Below, one piece after another: positions 39,901-51,900 of a DNA stretch of 64,000 nucleotides. The stretch's first letter is position 1; each line of letters opens with the position of its first letter. The position numbers and the translations under genes are program-made. The DNA lies in contig VXAY01004752.1 in assembly GCA_013399855.1 (NCBI GenBank), positions 702,505 to 766,504 of the forward strand, written 5' to 3'. Origin of the DNA: Oxyruncus cristatus (taxonomy: Eukaryota; Chordata; Aves; Passeriformes; Cotingidae). Under the pieces are notes generated by a model. It was given only the letters and a program-made list of their open reading frames with translations. It was not told the origin of the DNA and searched no databases.

Positions 39901-42900
39901 CAATTCCCGTGGTCACGCACATCCCTGCACACGGGCAGAGAGAAAACAAGGGAGATGTTGCACACAGAGCCACCTACAACAGCCTCCAAACCTGAGGCCA
40001 GACACGGAAGGGAAATCCGTAGGAAGTGGTTTCCCAGTTCCCAAGTCAATCTTGTGGTGGGAAGTTAAAAGCACAGACAGCAACAATTCCTTTCCCGGTC
40101 CCTCCTGCACGCGCGTGGAGGGAAGGTGGCAGGCACTGAAAGCCAGGAACACCTCCCAGATCCCAGAGGAAATGAATGCTCACACTTTGTGGAGTTCTTC
40201 TGCCAGGACTGAAGCTGAAGTCTGTAAAAGGGGAAGAAAAAAAAAAAAAAGAAAAAAATAAAAAGAGATAGCTGAAAATAAAGCAAGTCAAAGAATCCTC
40301 ATCTACAGTCAGCCAGGAATAGCATTTGTCTAGTTATTTTAAACTGGCACAGGATGCTTCCTGCTATTTCCTGGCTAAGGAACACTGAAGGAATACCAGC
40401 CCATACTAATGTCCCTTCTTCCCCTTTGGCCTAAGGCAGCATGAAGGAAGAAAAGACCTGTATTATTATTTCCCCTTCACCAGATTCAAACAAGCCACCG
40501 GGTTCACCAGCACCTGTCTCCCAGGAGTTAAGTACTTTATGGGACACTCTGCTGACAAATCACTCAAATTTAAAAAAAGAAAACCGTGCACAGTGTATCA
40601 GTACTCGTGTTAGGAACAGAAACAGCAACACAAAACCAGCAAGTGGTGTTTTTTCCTGCCTGGAAAAAGCCTATTCCTTTGCTGTCACACATAACAGGGC
40701 AGGAGAGACCCATCACACTGCAGACTGTTTCACATCCAGTTTGGGAGCAGCTGTGGCAGAACTTCCATGGACATTTGTGCTTCAGATACATGGTTCTCCT
40801 TTTCCAGTCTTTCTCTCCCACAGAATCCTGGATCTCACAGGGCCTGTGCCCATGGGACCCTACAGCAATCCCTGTACTGCCTTGTCCATATCATACCATG
40901 GAGAACAGCATCAGAGGAAAAAAATATCCAAGGGAACAAATAGTTCCACTCCCAGAGGTGTCTTTAATGACCAAAAGAGCTTCATCAACCCTGATACCCA
41001 GAGCGGGATCCAGTCCAACCTCGCCTCTCCACAGGGCTTTTTTTACATCCACTGTCCATGGTAGAAAAACATCCCTGAATTTTTATGGCCAGGGGGGCTA
41101 TAGGGGGAAAGCACACATCTCCTTCCAACAGCTCTCCTTGTGCAACCCAGAGCTAAAAAGCAAAATTTCCCCAGGGATTAATTTCCAAAGCCTCTAAAGA
41201 ACCAGGATGAGAGGAGCAGGTCATGAAGATGCTGTAAATCCAGACTGGCTCTTCCTTCACTACTCTATCCCCACCCAAAGGGTTAAAGCACTTCAAGCAA
41301 ATCCAGATTTTCAGTCTGTCGTGGAATTTAATCAAATTCCATCAAGCACATCCATGATTAAAAGAAGGCACCACCCAACTGCATAGGAACAGTCTCCACT
41401 TGTGGCCACAAAGCCTTTCTAAGCTGATTTCTGTGACCTACCCTCTACATGGAAGCAACACCAGTGACCCTGAGGCTTTACACAGTGTTTTACAACAGAA
41501 GTAAATTCTCAAATAAACTGGTCAAACTAAAATTTCAAAGATTAAAATAACTGAGAAAGGGCACTGTGCTGGTCTGGTGGGGTTTTGGTGGGACTTTTTT
41601 TTTTTCCTTCTGCACAGAAATGAACGAACAACTTTATACAGGAGCTACCATAAGACAATGTTTCTCACAAGGGAAAAAGCACAATCAGGTGGTTCACAGG
41701 ACTGCAAAAAGACCACAAGAACCACAGGGCAGAATTTTACACATGCAAAGCTACAGAAAACAAACATTCAAAAAGGTACTACACCCTTCGGTTATAAATG
41801 AAAGCCACTATGGGAGAAAATAAGTGGATTTTCCCCAAAAAAAGAAAGAAGCTTAAAGTTTTGCACCACTTTGAGAAACACTGGAATAGAGGATGCTACT
41901 AAGTCCTTGCTTTCAGCATTACATATCATATCCAGTTACAAAAAAAAAAAAAAGTCTTACTTTTAATGAAAGTTCACAATTTATGACTACAAAAGAAAGT
42001 CTGAGAACATGCTGTACCTGGGCTGCCATTTGTGAATGAAACTTCTGAAGCTGAGCATTCAAAGCATCATTCTGCTCTATCAGCTCCTTGTAAGAGAGCA
42101 CAGAAAGAAAAGCAGGTTGAGATCTGCAGCTGGTCAACTTTTGCTAGGGTTAGCTTTTAGCCCCGATTGTGTTAGTGGGAACAGTTCAGCATTTACATGT
42201 CAGACACTTTACGAGACGCTGTTTTTTTTTCTCCCCACTAAGAACAACCAGTTTGAGTGGAAGCACAAGGACCTGTTGTGTATCAAGAGAAGGATATTCC
42301 CTGCCCCACCGTAATCCATTTGGTTTTCCTGAATCCCTCAGGAGTTATATCCACACTGCCTCTCACCACCTGACGCCAGGGAGGAGGGAGATCACTCCAC
42401 AAGAGCTCACACCAACATCTAAGGTGCAGGGCTGCTCTCCCAGGGTGTTCCCCACACCATGGCATCATTTCACAGCTTGGAAAAATTGGGTCAGCACGTT
42501 TTCCTGACTTGCCCAGAGCACTTCTCAGGTGTGAAATGGCCCCAGACCTCCTCACAGCACCACACACAAGGTCTCGCCTTCACAGGTGGACTGGCAGAGT
42601 TTTCTCATCCTTTATTCAGCGGGAAAGCTTTACTAAAGCAGCACTTCAAGGATATTTCTTTATTTCCACAGTCACAAAGTGAGAGGAAAAAGAACCCAAA
42701 CCCTGAAAATATTTGAGCAATACTACCTGCACCTGCATTTGCATGGAGTCCTCCTCAGAAGCTCTCTTTTGCTCAGCCTCCAATAACTGCAACATCCTCT
42801 GCTCCAGCTGCTGTTTTGACACCATTGTATCAGTAAGTTTACTGTGCAAGCTCTGGATTTCATTGTCTTTGGCCACAAGCTTATTCTGCACATCTGTAGC

Positions 42901-45900
42901 AGAAACGTCAGGATTTTAATTCAGAAGTCAATATTCAAGCTTTGGGGGAAATCATTTTCACCGTGAACAGGGAGGCTGATGAGAAGCCTTGTCCCAGCAA
43001 GCCAAGGTTCAGCTCCCTCATCAGCGCTCGGACTAACTGGGATCACAACACACTATTTCCCCCGGGTGCTGAAGCACTACCAACTTCACCTTTGGCTTTA
43101 TTTAAGCCCTTTACTCAAAAATGCCCTCTTTTTTACAAATGCCAACAGCCAATTCCCCGCAGCAAGCATTATTTAGGAATTTTGTGGTACGTGCCTTGTT
43201 GTGCTGCTTCATGTTCTGCTGTTCTTTTCCTGAGATAAGCCTGGATTTCTTCCCATCTTCTCTCTGCTTCCTGCTGCTGGACCTTCATATTAAAAAGAGA
43301 GTTGATGTAAAGAAGTCTAACCTTTAATTTATTTTTGAAACATTCAGAGAGCATCCCCTCAGTGCCATTCCCAAAACATATGGCAATGAAGTGAAATTGT
43401 TTCTTGTTTCCATTAGGGCACATCAGAGAGACAGAGTGCTCTGTAATCCTCCTCCTCGACTAGTTTAGCCTATTAATTTGAAAGGCAAATTGTGAACAGG
43501 ATTTCATTACAGGCTCTCAACAGAATGGCTTCTGTAATATGAAAATGCAGCATCTTTGCCCTGATAGTTCAGAATTAACACCAGAAGCCAGAGCAGCCAT
43601 ACATCACATAAATCTGCATCCAGCAATTAAAACACATATCAATTTTTCATACCAACTCCCCACCTGCCAGGGCAAAAGGCAGGGAGAGCTTCGGGTATGT
43701 AAGACTTAATTACAAACATTAAAGAAGTTATGAGCTCTGGATTGGCACTGTCACCTGAAAACACTGGTTTCTCTTCTGAAAAAAAATAAAATACAAAAGA
43801 CCTCTGCTTCCAAAGAAGAGGAAAGAGGTGCATCCAGAACCCAGTCCATTTACATTTTAACTCTTCAAAAAGTGTATTGACTTTAAAATTTAAACGTACA
43901 CGTGGCTTCAAATAAAATCGCACAGTGTCGTCTGGACGAATGATTCGGAAATACCAAATCTTGCTGGAATTGTACAAAGTTCAACATCTCCAGTTTAGCT
44001 TTTTAAGAGATTTACCCGGAAGGTAAGTTTCACTTCACAGGGAGGTCTGTAATCACTCACAGCCCACTGTGCTGAATGAAAACATTAAATAAACCCACAG
44101 GCTGGCTCAGCCCATCTGAAACGGGAACAGCTAAGGCAATTCCCACAGGCTTCACATCCCACTGATTCAGAACTTGCTTAGTGGAGCCTTGAGCACAACC
44201 TGACAGGCAGAGAAAACCCCAGTCACCTTCAGCTGAGCCACTGCCTGCTCTGCATTCTTCTTCTGGAGCTCCTCTTGCTGCAACTTGCTGCTCTTCTCCC
44301 CCAGCTCGTTCATCAGCCTCGCGTAGTCCTGGCGCAGCTTGTTCAGCTCCGCCGACTGCCTGAAAACAAACGTTTTCACAGTTTTGGTTTGTTTGTTTTT
44401 TGGTGGTTTTTTTTTTTCCCCACAAGAAGCACAGGCCACAACAGCAGCTACTCAAATATCAACACCGAGTCCTGTGTTTGCAGCCAAAGGGCTGTACTGG
44501 GTGGGTTTGGGGTTTTCTTTTCCCCACCCCAAACTGTTTTATTCTAGGGAAGGGATGAAGGTCAGGTACTCCCAGCCACTGGCACAGCACAGTAGCTACA
44601 AGGTAGAGCCAGAAACCAAAGGTCAGCAATAACGCACAAGCATCAGTTCCCTTTGAAAGGTTTGCAAGCTGACTGGCATGATTTGGGCAGGCTGATCTAA
44701 ACTAAAGAGGCTCAGCATAAGAAAGGGTCTTGCATAGAAATTCACGTTCCTCTCCTCTTCCCATAAAGGATTATTGATCTCAGACTTGCTCAAGACTATT
44801 CCTCCTGGACTACTATAACTGCACACATTCCTTCAGACTATTTGTTGCCTCCCAGCCTTGACCTGACTATTAACTTATGAAGGTGTGTGAGGCACTCACG
44901 CAGGGAGAGAGGATGCATTTGTACAGCCCAAGGGAAGGATTTTAAAAGGCTCCCCTTTACATCTAAGCAAATAAAAAATATTTTATTTTTATCTTAAGTT
45001 TGCTTGATTAAGACTTTTTCAATATAACTGGCTAAGAGATATAAAGATGCTTCATTCAAATGAACAGGACACCTAAAAACAGGGTACCACATCCTTCTCT
45101 GAGCACTTGTTATATCGACCTGCTCAGAACACATCTCTGCTGAGCTGCTCCAGGCAGTGCAGGAGCTGTTAACAGAAAGGAACATACTGAAACAGCAGCA
45201 TAGCCAGCAAAGGTAATATGGAGCCCTTTACAAGTCCTGACAGTGGTTTTGACATTCTAGTCTCCAACAGTAACAACTCAAATACCTGAGAGCATATAAT
45301 GTGTCGGTTTTGTTTTCTGTACACCTTGCCAGGGTGCTCAGCTCTCAGCACGACACACACAGTCCCTCTCTGCCAGCTCAGGGGCATTTTGAGTCATAAC
45401 TCACAAAAGGCAAAACCTTGAGACGCCTTTTTGTTTCTCCAAACATCTGCACCACCGGCAGACAAATCCAAGTGCCACCCCAGTGGTATCATCAGCTGCA
45501 GGGTATCAATACTGATTTATAAGTTTAGCCCTCCTGTTCTCCCAGAATCAGCACCTCTCCTAAAGCCCCGGGGGAAAGGACACACACACCCTCCCTGCCA
45601 AAAACACCAACTGTGCCTCAGCACTGCTGCACTTCTTTCTGCTAAAGCCTCATAAAAGCTCAGGCTTTGAGTTGATAAAACAAATTGTCTGTTGTGAAAG
45701 CCGTGGCTCGACGCAAGCACAAGCAGCCCAGCCCAAAATACGTGTTCCCAGCTTAACCACTAATTCAGAGACAGCCAAGGAGATGGAAACAAAAGAAGCA
45801 GAAGCCAGGGCAACTCTTCAGGGAAGGTTTAAACACACAGAGCTCTGAGTAGCTGCTCACATACTTGCTCTCCATTTGGTTGGTGGAAGTACTGACAGCA

Positions 45901-48900
45901 TCTCTCAGGATCCCGTTTTCCTGCTTCAGGTGGCTTATTTCTGCCTCCATCTGCTCACGAAGTTGCTGGAACTGATGGGGAGAGAAAGATCAATTCCATA
46001 AAAGATTAGACTGAGGAGCAATAAAAAACACCCCAGCAGCTTGTAGCAGTAGACATCACAGTAGTTTCAGTAATTAAATTAAGGGGATTTTTTGGGAGAA
46101 GGGCAGCTTTATTGCTTCCTCACACACCAACTCTTAAATTAAACTGTGCTACTCAGACCCTCGTGCTCCAATAAAAGCACAGGTTTCCTTTTATATCAGT
46201 GTAACAACCTATTTATCAAGGCAACCTTTCTGTTGTTTAAAAAGACTACATAAGTGATACTCAGAATAATGATTGCTCAACTGTATAACTTGAGGTATTT
46301 ATCCATAACTTTTCCAAAGGGAAATAAACACGCTGTGAATTACCATTAGAGGCTTAGAAAGCCCTCAAACAAAGCATAAAAAGTACAAAATAACTAACAA
46401 TACATGGGTTATAAAATGCAAACTACAGAAGGCTAGTCCTCATCTCGTATCCTGAAGTCAAGATCATGAAATAGATCCTTTATTTAGGCAATCATATATG
46501 CTGATGGCATTTTCAACATGGTTCCAAACTGAGGCAGAAAGAAGCTCTGATAACCCAAGGTTCAGAATGGCACCAACAAAGTCAAAACACAGGATTCAAA
46601 GGGGAAAAACAGACTCTGCATATGCAGAGAACAGCAGAGCTGGTCTTGCAGCCCAACAGCCTGCTCTGAAAATCCTCAAGCACACACAGCTACAACACTT
46701 TCTTCCTCTACCAGCGCCAGTTTGTACATGTGGCTGACACCATTCCAAGACCCAGTTTCATCAAATATCTGACTCATCAGTGAGGGTTTTATATATAAAA
46801 AAAAATCCAAATAAAAGTGTTCGTGTAACAACCACAGCAGTCTCCTGCAGGGCATCCACCTCCAGCTCTGCGCCAACGAATACAACAAGCTGGGCCTTGG
46901 ATGTTTATTGAGGGGTTCTTTTCCCTCCCTTTTTTTTTTTTTAATGCCAACAAGATCCCAGCAGAATCAGGAGCACAAATCCCACACAACTGGAAGCTCT
47001 GACTATCTCCAGGTTCTCTGCCATGCTGCAGCACATCAGCAGAGGGAGCAGGACCAGAGCACTCTCTCATCCCTTCTCCAGCTCTGTCTGGGACAGCAGC
47101 AAAGGCCTCCCAGGTTGAGCCCGGATCTCTCTCCCCCTCCCCAGCCAGCAGCAAGACCCTTTCGTTATCCAGTTGCCTATACAGTTTCCAAGGAAGTCGT
47201 CTCTGCTCAGGAGAACACAGCTCTGCTCCAAAACTGCAGAGATGCTACTCTTTAAAGCGTTGAGACAGAAGGTACAGCATTAAAGTTGGGAAGTTCATGT
47301 GCTGGGCTTGATGCTGTGACATTCACACAGGAAAAAAGTACTAGAATGAAATCTAACCAGGAAAGTTGGTATAAAAAGGGCCATTCTTCTTCAAAAACTC
47401 TAAGTTAAACTTTTTAATCTGATGAAACAAACCCTTCATTATAAGGTCACTCCTTTATAATGCATGTACAGTAGACAGTAACAAGGGTCTTAAAAAAGTT
47501 ACAAGTGTCTGCTCTTCAAATATTTTCAGCAGAGCACTCCCCCAGGCATTGGTATTTCATGTATATTATGCTATGTTGTCACTCTGTAGTATAATTTTAA
47601 AAAGATTTATCCGCTGGTAAATGAGCATCAGCATTAGTGGCTCTCTTAAGCCGAGTATTTCAATTAGATTTTACACTTTAATTGAACAACATTTCAGCAG
47701 AACACCATGAAGGAAAAGTAACTAAATCAGAGACTGGCTGCCTGGATAGCATTTTACAGGCCATCAAAGTCACCTGTGAGAACACCTCGTCTTTAAGTCA
47801 GGAAACTGCCACAGAGCTCTGCACCCTGGCTCAGGCAGCAATTTCTCAGCATTGACCTGCTTGGGCACGAACAACTCCAACAGTTTTGGTAAAGCACTTA
47901 CCTTGATCTTCATCTGCTGAGATTCTTGGTAGCTCACATGTATTTTGCTCTGGAAAGTGTTGTGCTCCTTTTCCAGCGTGTTGATGCGCTCTCGCATTTT
48001 CGCCGTGAGCAAACCGTTCCTCTCCTTCTCTGCAACCAGCTCCTTGGGTGGGAAGGGACAGGGAAAAGGGAAAGAAGTCATCTACTGCACCTTTCTAAAG
48101 TCTAATAATCGGTGTTTTAAGGTAACTAAAAATATGGCAAGTGTGCATCAAGCCAAAGTCGGCATCACTCTTCACTCAGAGAAATTACAGCATCAGCATA
48201 ATCTCACATTTATTAAAAAGTTTGCCAACTTAAACACTGATCTTCTGTCGTCTCAGAAAAGATACAGTCTTACTGCCATTATTTTGCCCAATCACAGAGG
48301 CCTAACAACTAAACCTATGGATTACACAGAGGGCAGAGCTTGGATTTTCATCCCAAATTTAGCAAAATGGAAGACCACAAGTAAAGCACCATGGCCAAAT
48401 GGAGAAATTCAGAAAAGAATAACTGCTTTGTAGCAGGTTGCAAAGCCCAATGGGCTATGAGTGCTCTATAAAGGCCAGAGAAGTCCTGAATCCCACCAGC
48501 ATGACCCCATATTATAGCTTTGAAATGAAAATACACATTGCTAATTAATCATTTATTAGCCAGTAACTTAACCCAGACACCTGAGAAATCCATAGAGCTG
48601 CTCCTCTGCAGCATAAATGCACTTGCTTTAGTAAGCAAAAACATTAAGTGCAGCTTTCAGCAGCTCCCACCACACAACAAGGAATTTGTACCATCTGAGC
48701 TTCAGGTGTCTCCAGCCACACAGCCCAGCTCCTTACAGAGCTCCTCACTGTGCCAGGGAGCCTTGACACGTAATTTAAGTGCTCTAAATTATTAGCCTGA
48801 ATACCCTCCACCTCTTCAGAGTAATTACAGCTTTTCCCACATTTTAAATTTAAATAAAGGCTATTCTCCCTCTTAGATCCAACTCACTAACTGTGACCCA

Positions 48901-51900
48901 TGAACGAAATAAGCGACACGAGTTCCCAAGCCCATGTTCACGGAGGCATTTAGGAGTTTAAATCACATTAAAAAAAAAAATCTTAAGTCACTTATGACAA
49001 ATCTTTTTTCCATGTTATCTCTTGATCTGCTACGACGCAACTAAAAGAAGGGCACCGGGAGACAGTGTAGCTCCCTCTGTCCCTCCACCAATCCCACCAT
49101 CCAGCTGCAGCCCTCACTAACCCAGCTACACGTCAGGGCAGCACCAGAGATCCTGGGAAGATTAACTTTCACCTACTTTGTGTTTTGCCAAATACCTCCG
49201 AGGTCAGGCACCTCTTGCTCCCATTTATCCTCTCCAGTTATCATCTTTATCAACACCCCTGCAGGAACATCCCTGCACCTGAAAGTCCCCGTTTAGCTTT
49301 CGACAGCGTTTCCAGAGAAACACATGAATTTAGAAGATAAGAGCTTTTATCAGTCAAGCTGAGCTTTATCCCTTTTTCATCCTGATACTTCAGCACTGCA
49401 GTAACTTTACTTTCACCCATTTTCTCCCAGCTTCTCCCTTCTCCAGTCCAGATGGGAAAACCCTCTGATGACCTCTCCTTTTCTGCAGCTCCCACCTTAC
49501 CTTCACAAGCATCACGTTGCAGATGTTTTTTCCCCAACCACATCAGCTTTTCCCACACCCAGGCTCCTTCAGCCATTCCCTCTGCTTCTTCAGCAGCAGA
49601 TATCCCTCCCCTCTGATTCTGTAGTCCTGAGCCAGTTTGGTTTTTTTTTGCCTCTGAACACATCACAAGCTCTCCCTCCCCATGACTACACACCGACTAT
49701 CCCAAACCTCTCGATCCCACCGACAAATACACACCCCTCCTTTCCAGGAGCTAACACAATACCCACTCCCTTCTTCCCCTCCCATCTCCCACGTCCTGTG
49801 GCTACTCTGCTCCCATCTTTAGCCACCCAGTTTTCTGCGCCCAAGTTTTGTCCCATAACACGACGTTTCCAAGCCTAATACCTGCATGCTTCCAAACCAG
49901 CCAGAACATCAGAACCCTCACCCCCAAACTCTCCAATTCAGTCCAGATCTGCCTAATAATTTGTTCTACTGCAACTGTTTTCCTCTGAAACCTTCATTAA
50001 AAAGTTGCTTTGCATAAACTAGTCTTGACAGCTGATGCATCAGCATCCCTGTAAAGTCCAAAGCAATCAGAGCTGCACCTCCAGGGGCTAAAGCAGGCAG
50101 TCTACACTTTCTACACCTTCCTTCTTGAAGAAAACTCATGACTGTTGTGCCTAGGAGCACACAAGCATGTGAATGCTAGAATATGGCCCAAATTAAAAAC
50201 AGCAGTGCAGGAAAGACATTTAATATTTGCATCCACAAAACAGTCTCATACTCGTGAAGGAAGCGTTTTTAAAGTACCCATTTGAAAAGAAAAATAGGCT
50301 CAGCTTAAAAGTCTCAGTAAATGAACTCTCTGGTAAAACTACCGGGAAATAACTCTGCAGAAATACATTATAACATCATAAAACCAAATGTAGCATCTTT
50401 GCAGCTTTCTCTGCATAAAAATTCCACCTTTCAACTTAGGCTGAGCTCAGTAAGCCAGCATTTGCTGGCTGCTGGTCCTACAAGCCCCTGCTCCTCTCTA
50501 CACACATGAACCCCTTTATATTTACCTGGGAGAGCTGCTTGCACTGCTCCTTTGCAACAGCTGCCTCCTCCTTCATGGCACTGAGCATCTTCTCTTTGTC
50601 CTGGAGCTGATGGAGAGCTGCAGCCGACTCAGCCTTGCTGGCCTGCAGCAGGAGGACATAAAAATGACCACACGTGCCACAAGGACCGGCAGCAGAGCAA
50701 ACTTGAGAGGAGGGAACACCACCTCCTGCTCCCAAATCCTCCATCGGCACGGTGTAGGTGGCACCACCAATACCCAATCCCGCTGCTAATGGATCCTAGG
50801 ATCCTGCAGCACCCGCTCCATCAGACAGGGAAATGCATTTTCAAGCACACAGAAACCAATTAAGAGAATAAATGGGCTCTTAAGGCCATTGGAAGAGAGC
50901 TGCTGTGTGGTAGTGGGGAAAACAAAGAACAGCCATTAAGAGAAATAATGGGAAAAGACACAGAGATGCTGAATCATTCAATAATTGAGGTTGGAAGGGA
51001 CTTCCAAGATCACCTGGTCCAGCCCACGCTCAAAGCAGGTATAATCCAACAAGTCTAATCTCTTGAAATATCTCACCACAAAGGGAAAAGGAAACACTGA
51101 TCTGGTGTCTCCTTCCACTTCCCAGGAGAGGCTCCAGCTAATTACATTTCTGCTGGCACACTGACACGGATACTACAGGGAATGGACTCAGAGGAACAAT
51201 TCCCATGGTCCCGCCGCTTGTACACTGGTCCTGAAAATTGAAATAGCTGCAGTAAGGGGCACAATTTCTACATGTTTGTGCTCAGTGAAGTCTGATGGTT
51301 GCCCAGAGGGGTTGTGCAGTCTCAGCCCTTGAAGGTTTCAAGCCTGGATAAAGCCCTGAGCAGCCTGGGCTGACCTTGGAGCAGGTCCTGCTTTGAGCAG
51401 GAGGCTGAACTAGTTCACTGAGTGAAGTCTGATCCCTGAAGAGGCAAAGAAGTGGCGGTCCCATAAATGCACTCTGAATTTGGAAGGTCTCCTTCAGTGG
51501 TACTGTGCCTCTATACAGTACAAAACACCCTGTCTGTGACTTGCACGAGCTACAGAGAGAAAGCAATTTACATTTCCCTCTACAGGGACCTACATTTTTT
51601 TGGTTGTACCCAAACTGAAGAACTCATTTTGATCCTAAAGGTTTAGCTTTAACACCAAACCTCCCTTTAAGAGAAAAAAATAGAGCAAACAGATTGGCTG
51701 CTAGAACAGGCAACACCATTCCAAGTGTACCTCCATTGGGTTTTGTCCTTGGAAGTTTTTAAGCCCCAGTTGGACAAACCCCTGAGCAACCTGCCCCGAA
51801 TCTGACGTTGGACCTGTTCTGAGCAGGCAGACTGCATGACCTGCTGAAGTCCCTCCCAACCTGAACTGCATTAACTGAATTGACACATATCTAGTTCCGC

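Larger units (their letters stand above)
25031..42086 (-). repeat. KTN1: Seven tandem three-exon modules (exons 12-32)
   Basis: Exons 12-32 fall into seven successive triplets with lengths 69-38-91 nt and phases 0-0, 0-2, 2-0. Only two depart: exon 19 is 35 nt and exon 27 probably 78 nt. Each module is about 66 codons. First exons share a pattern like .L..N..L..E.QKLQ....EQ, second exons share ..EELQK(V/S), and third exons share (E/K)KD.KIK..E.LL....V..KEEELK. This is tandem duplication of a gene segment, now spread over 17 kb and covering residues 572-1035. Individual exons are listed separately. Confidence 0.9.
35857..42726 (-). other. KTN1: KTN1 introns 11-17 (contents)
   Basis: Introns of modules 1-2 and their borders. 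Intron 17 (35857-38181) and intron 12 (40222-42017) are the large ones. No transposon or RNA gene is recognised. Intron 12 has long plus-strand open frames near 40441-41197, which I do not consider coding. Confidence 0.75.

Noticed and set aside
40441..41197. Two overlapping plus-strand open frames of about 200 codons in intron 12
   Set aside because: They are in different frames over the same C-rich sequence, have no recognisable domain or ancestry, and no splice structure supports them. Low stop density alone explains them.
43189..43194. GT donor four bases downstream of the GC donor of exon 10
   Set aside because: Its use would leave the wrong phase for exon 11 and break the frame, while the GC donor gives the conserved residue.
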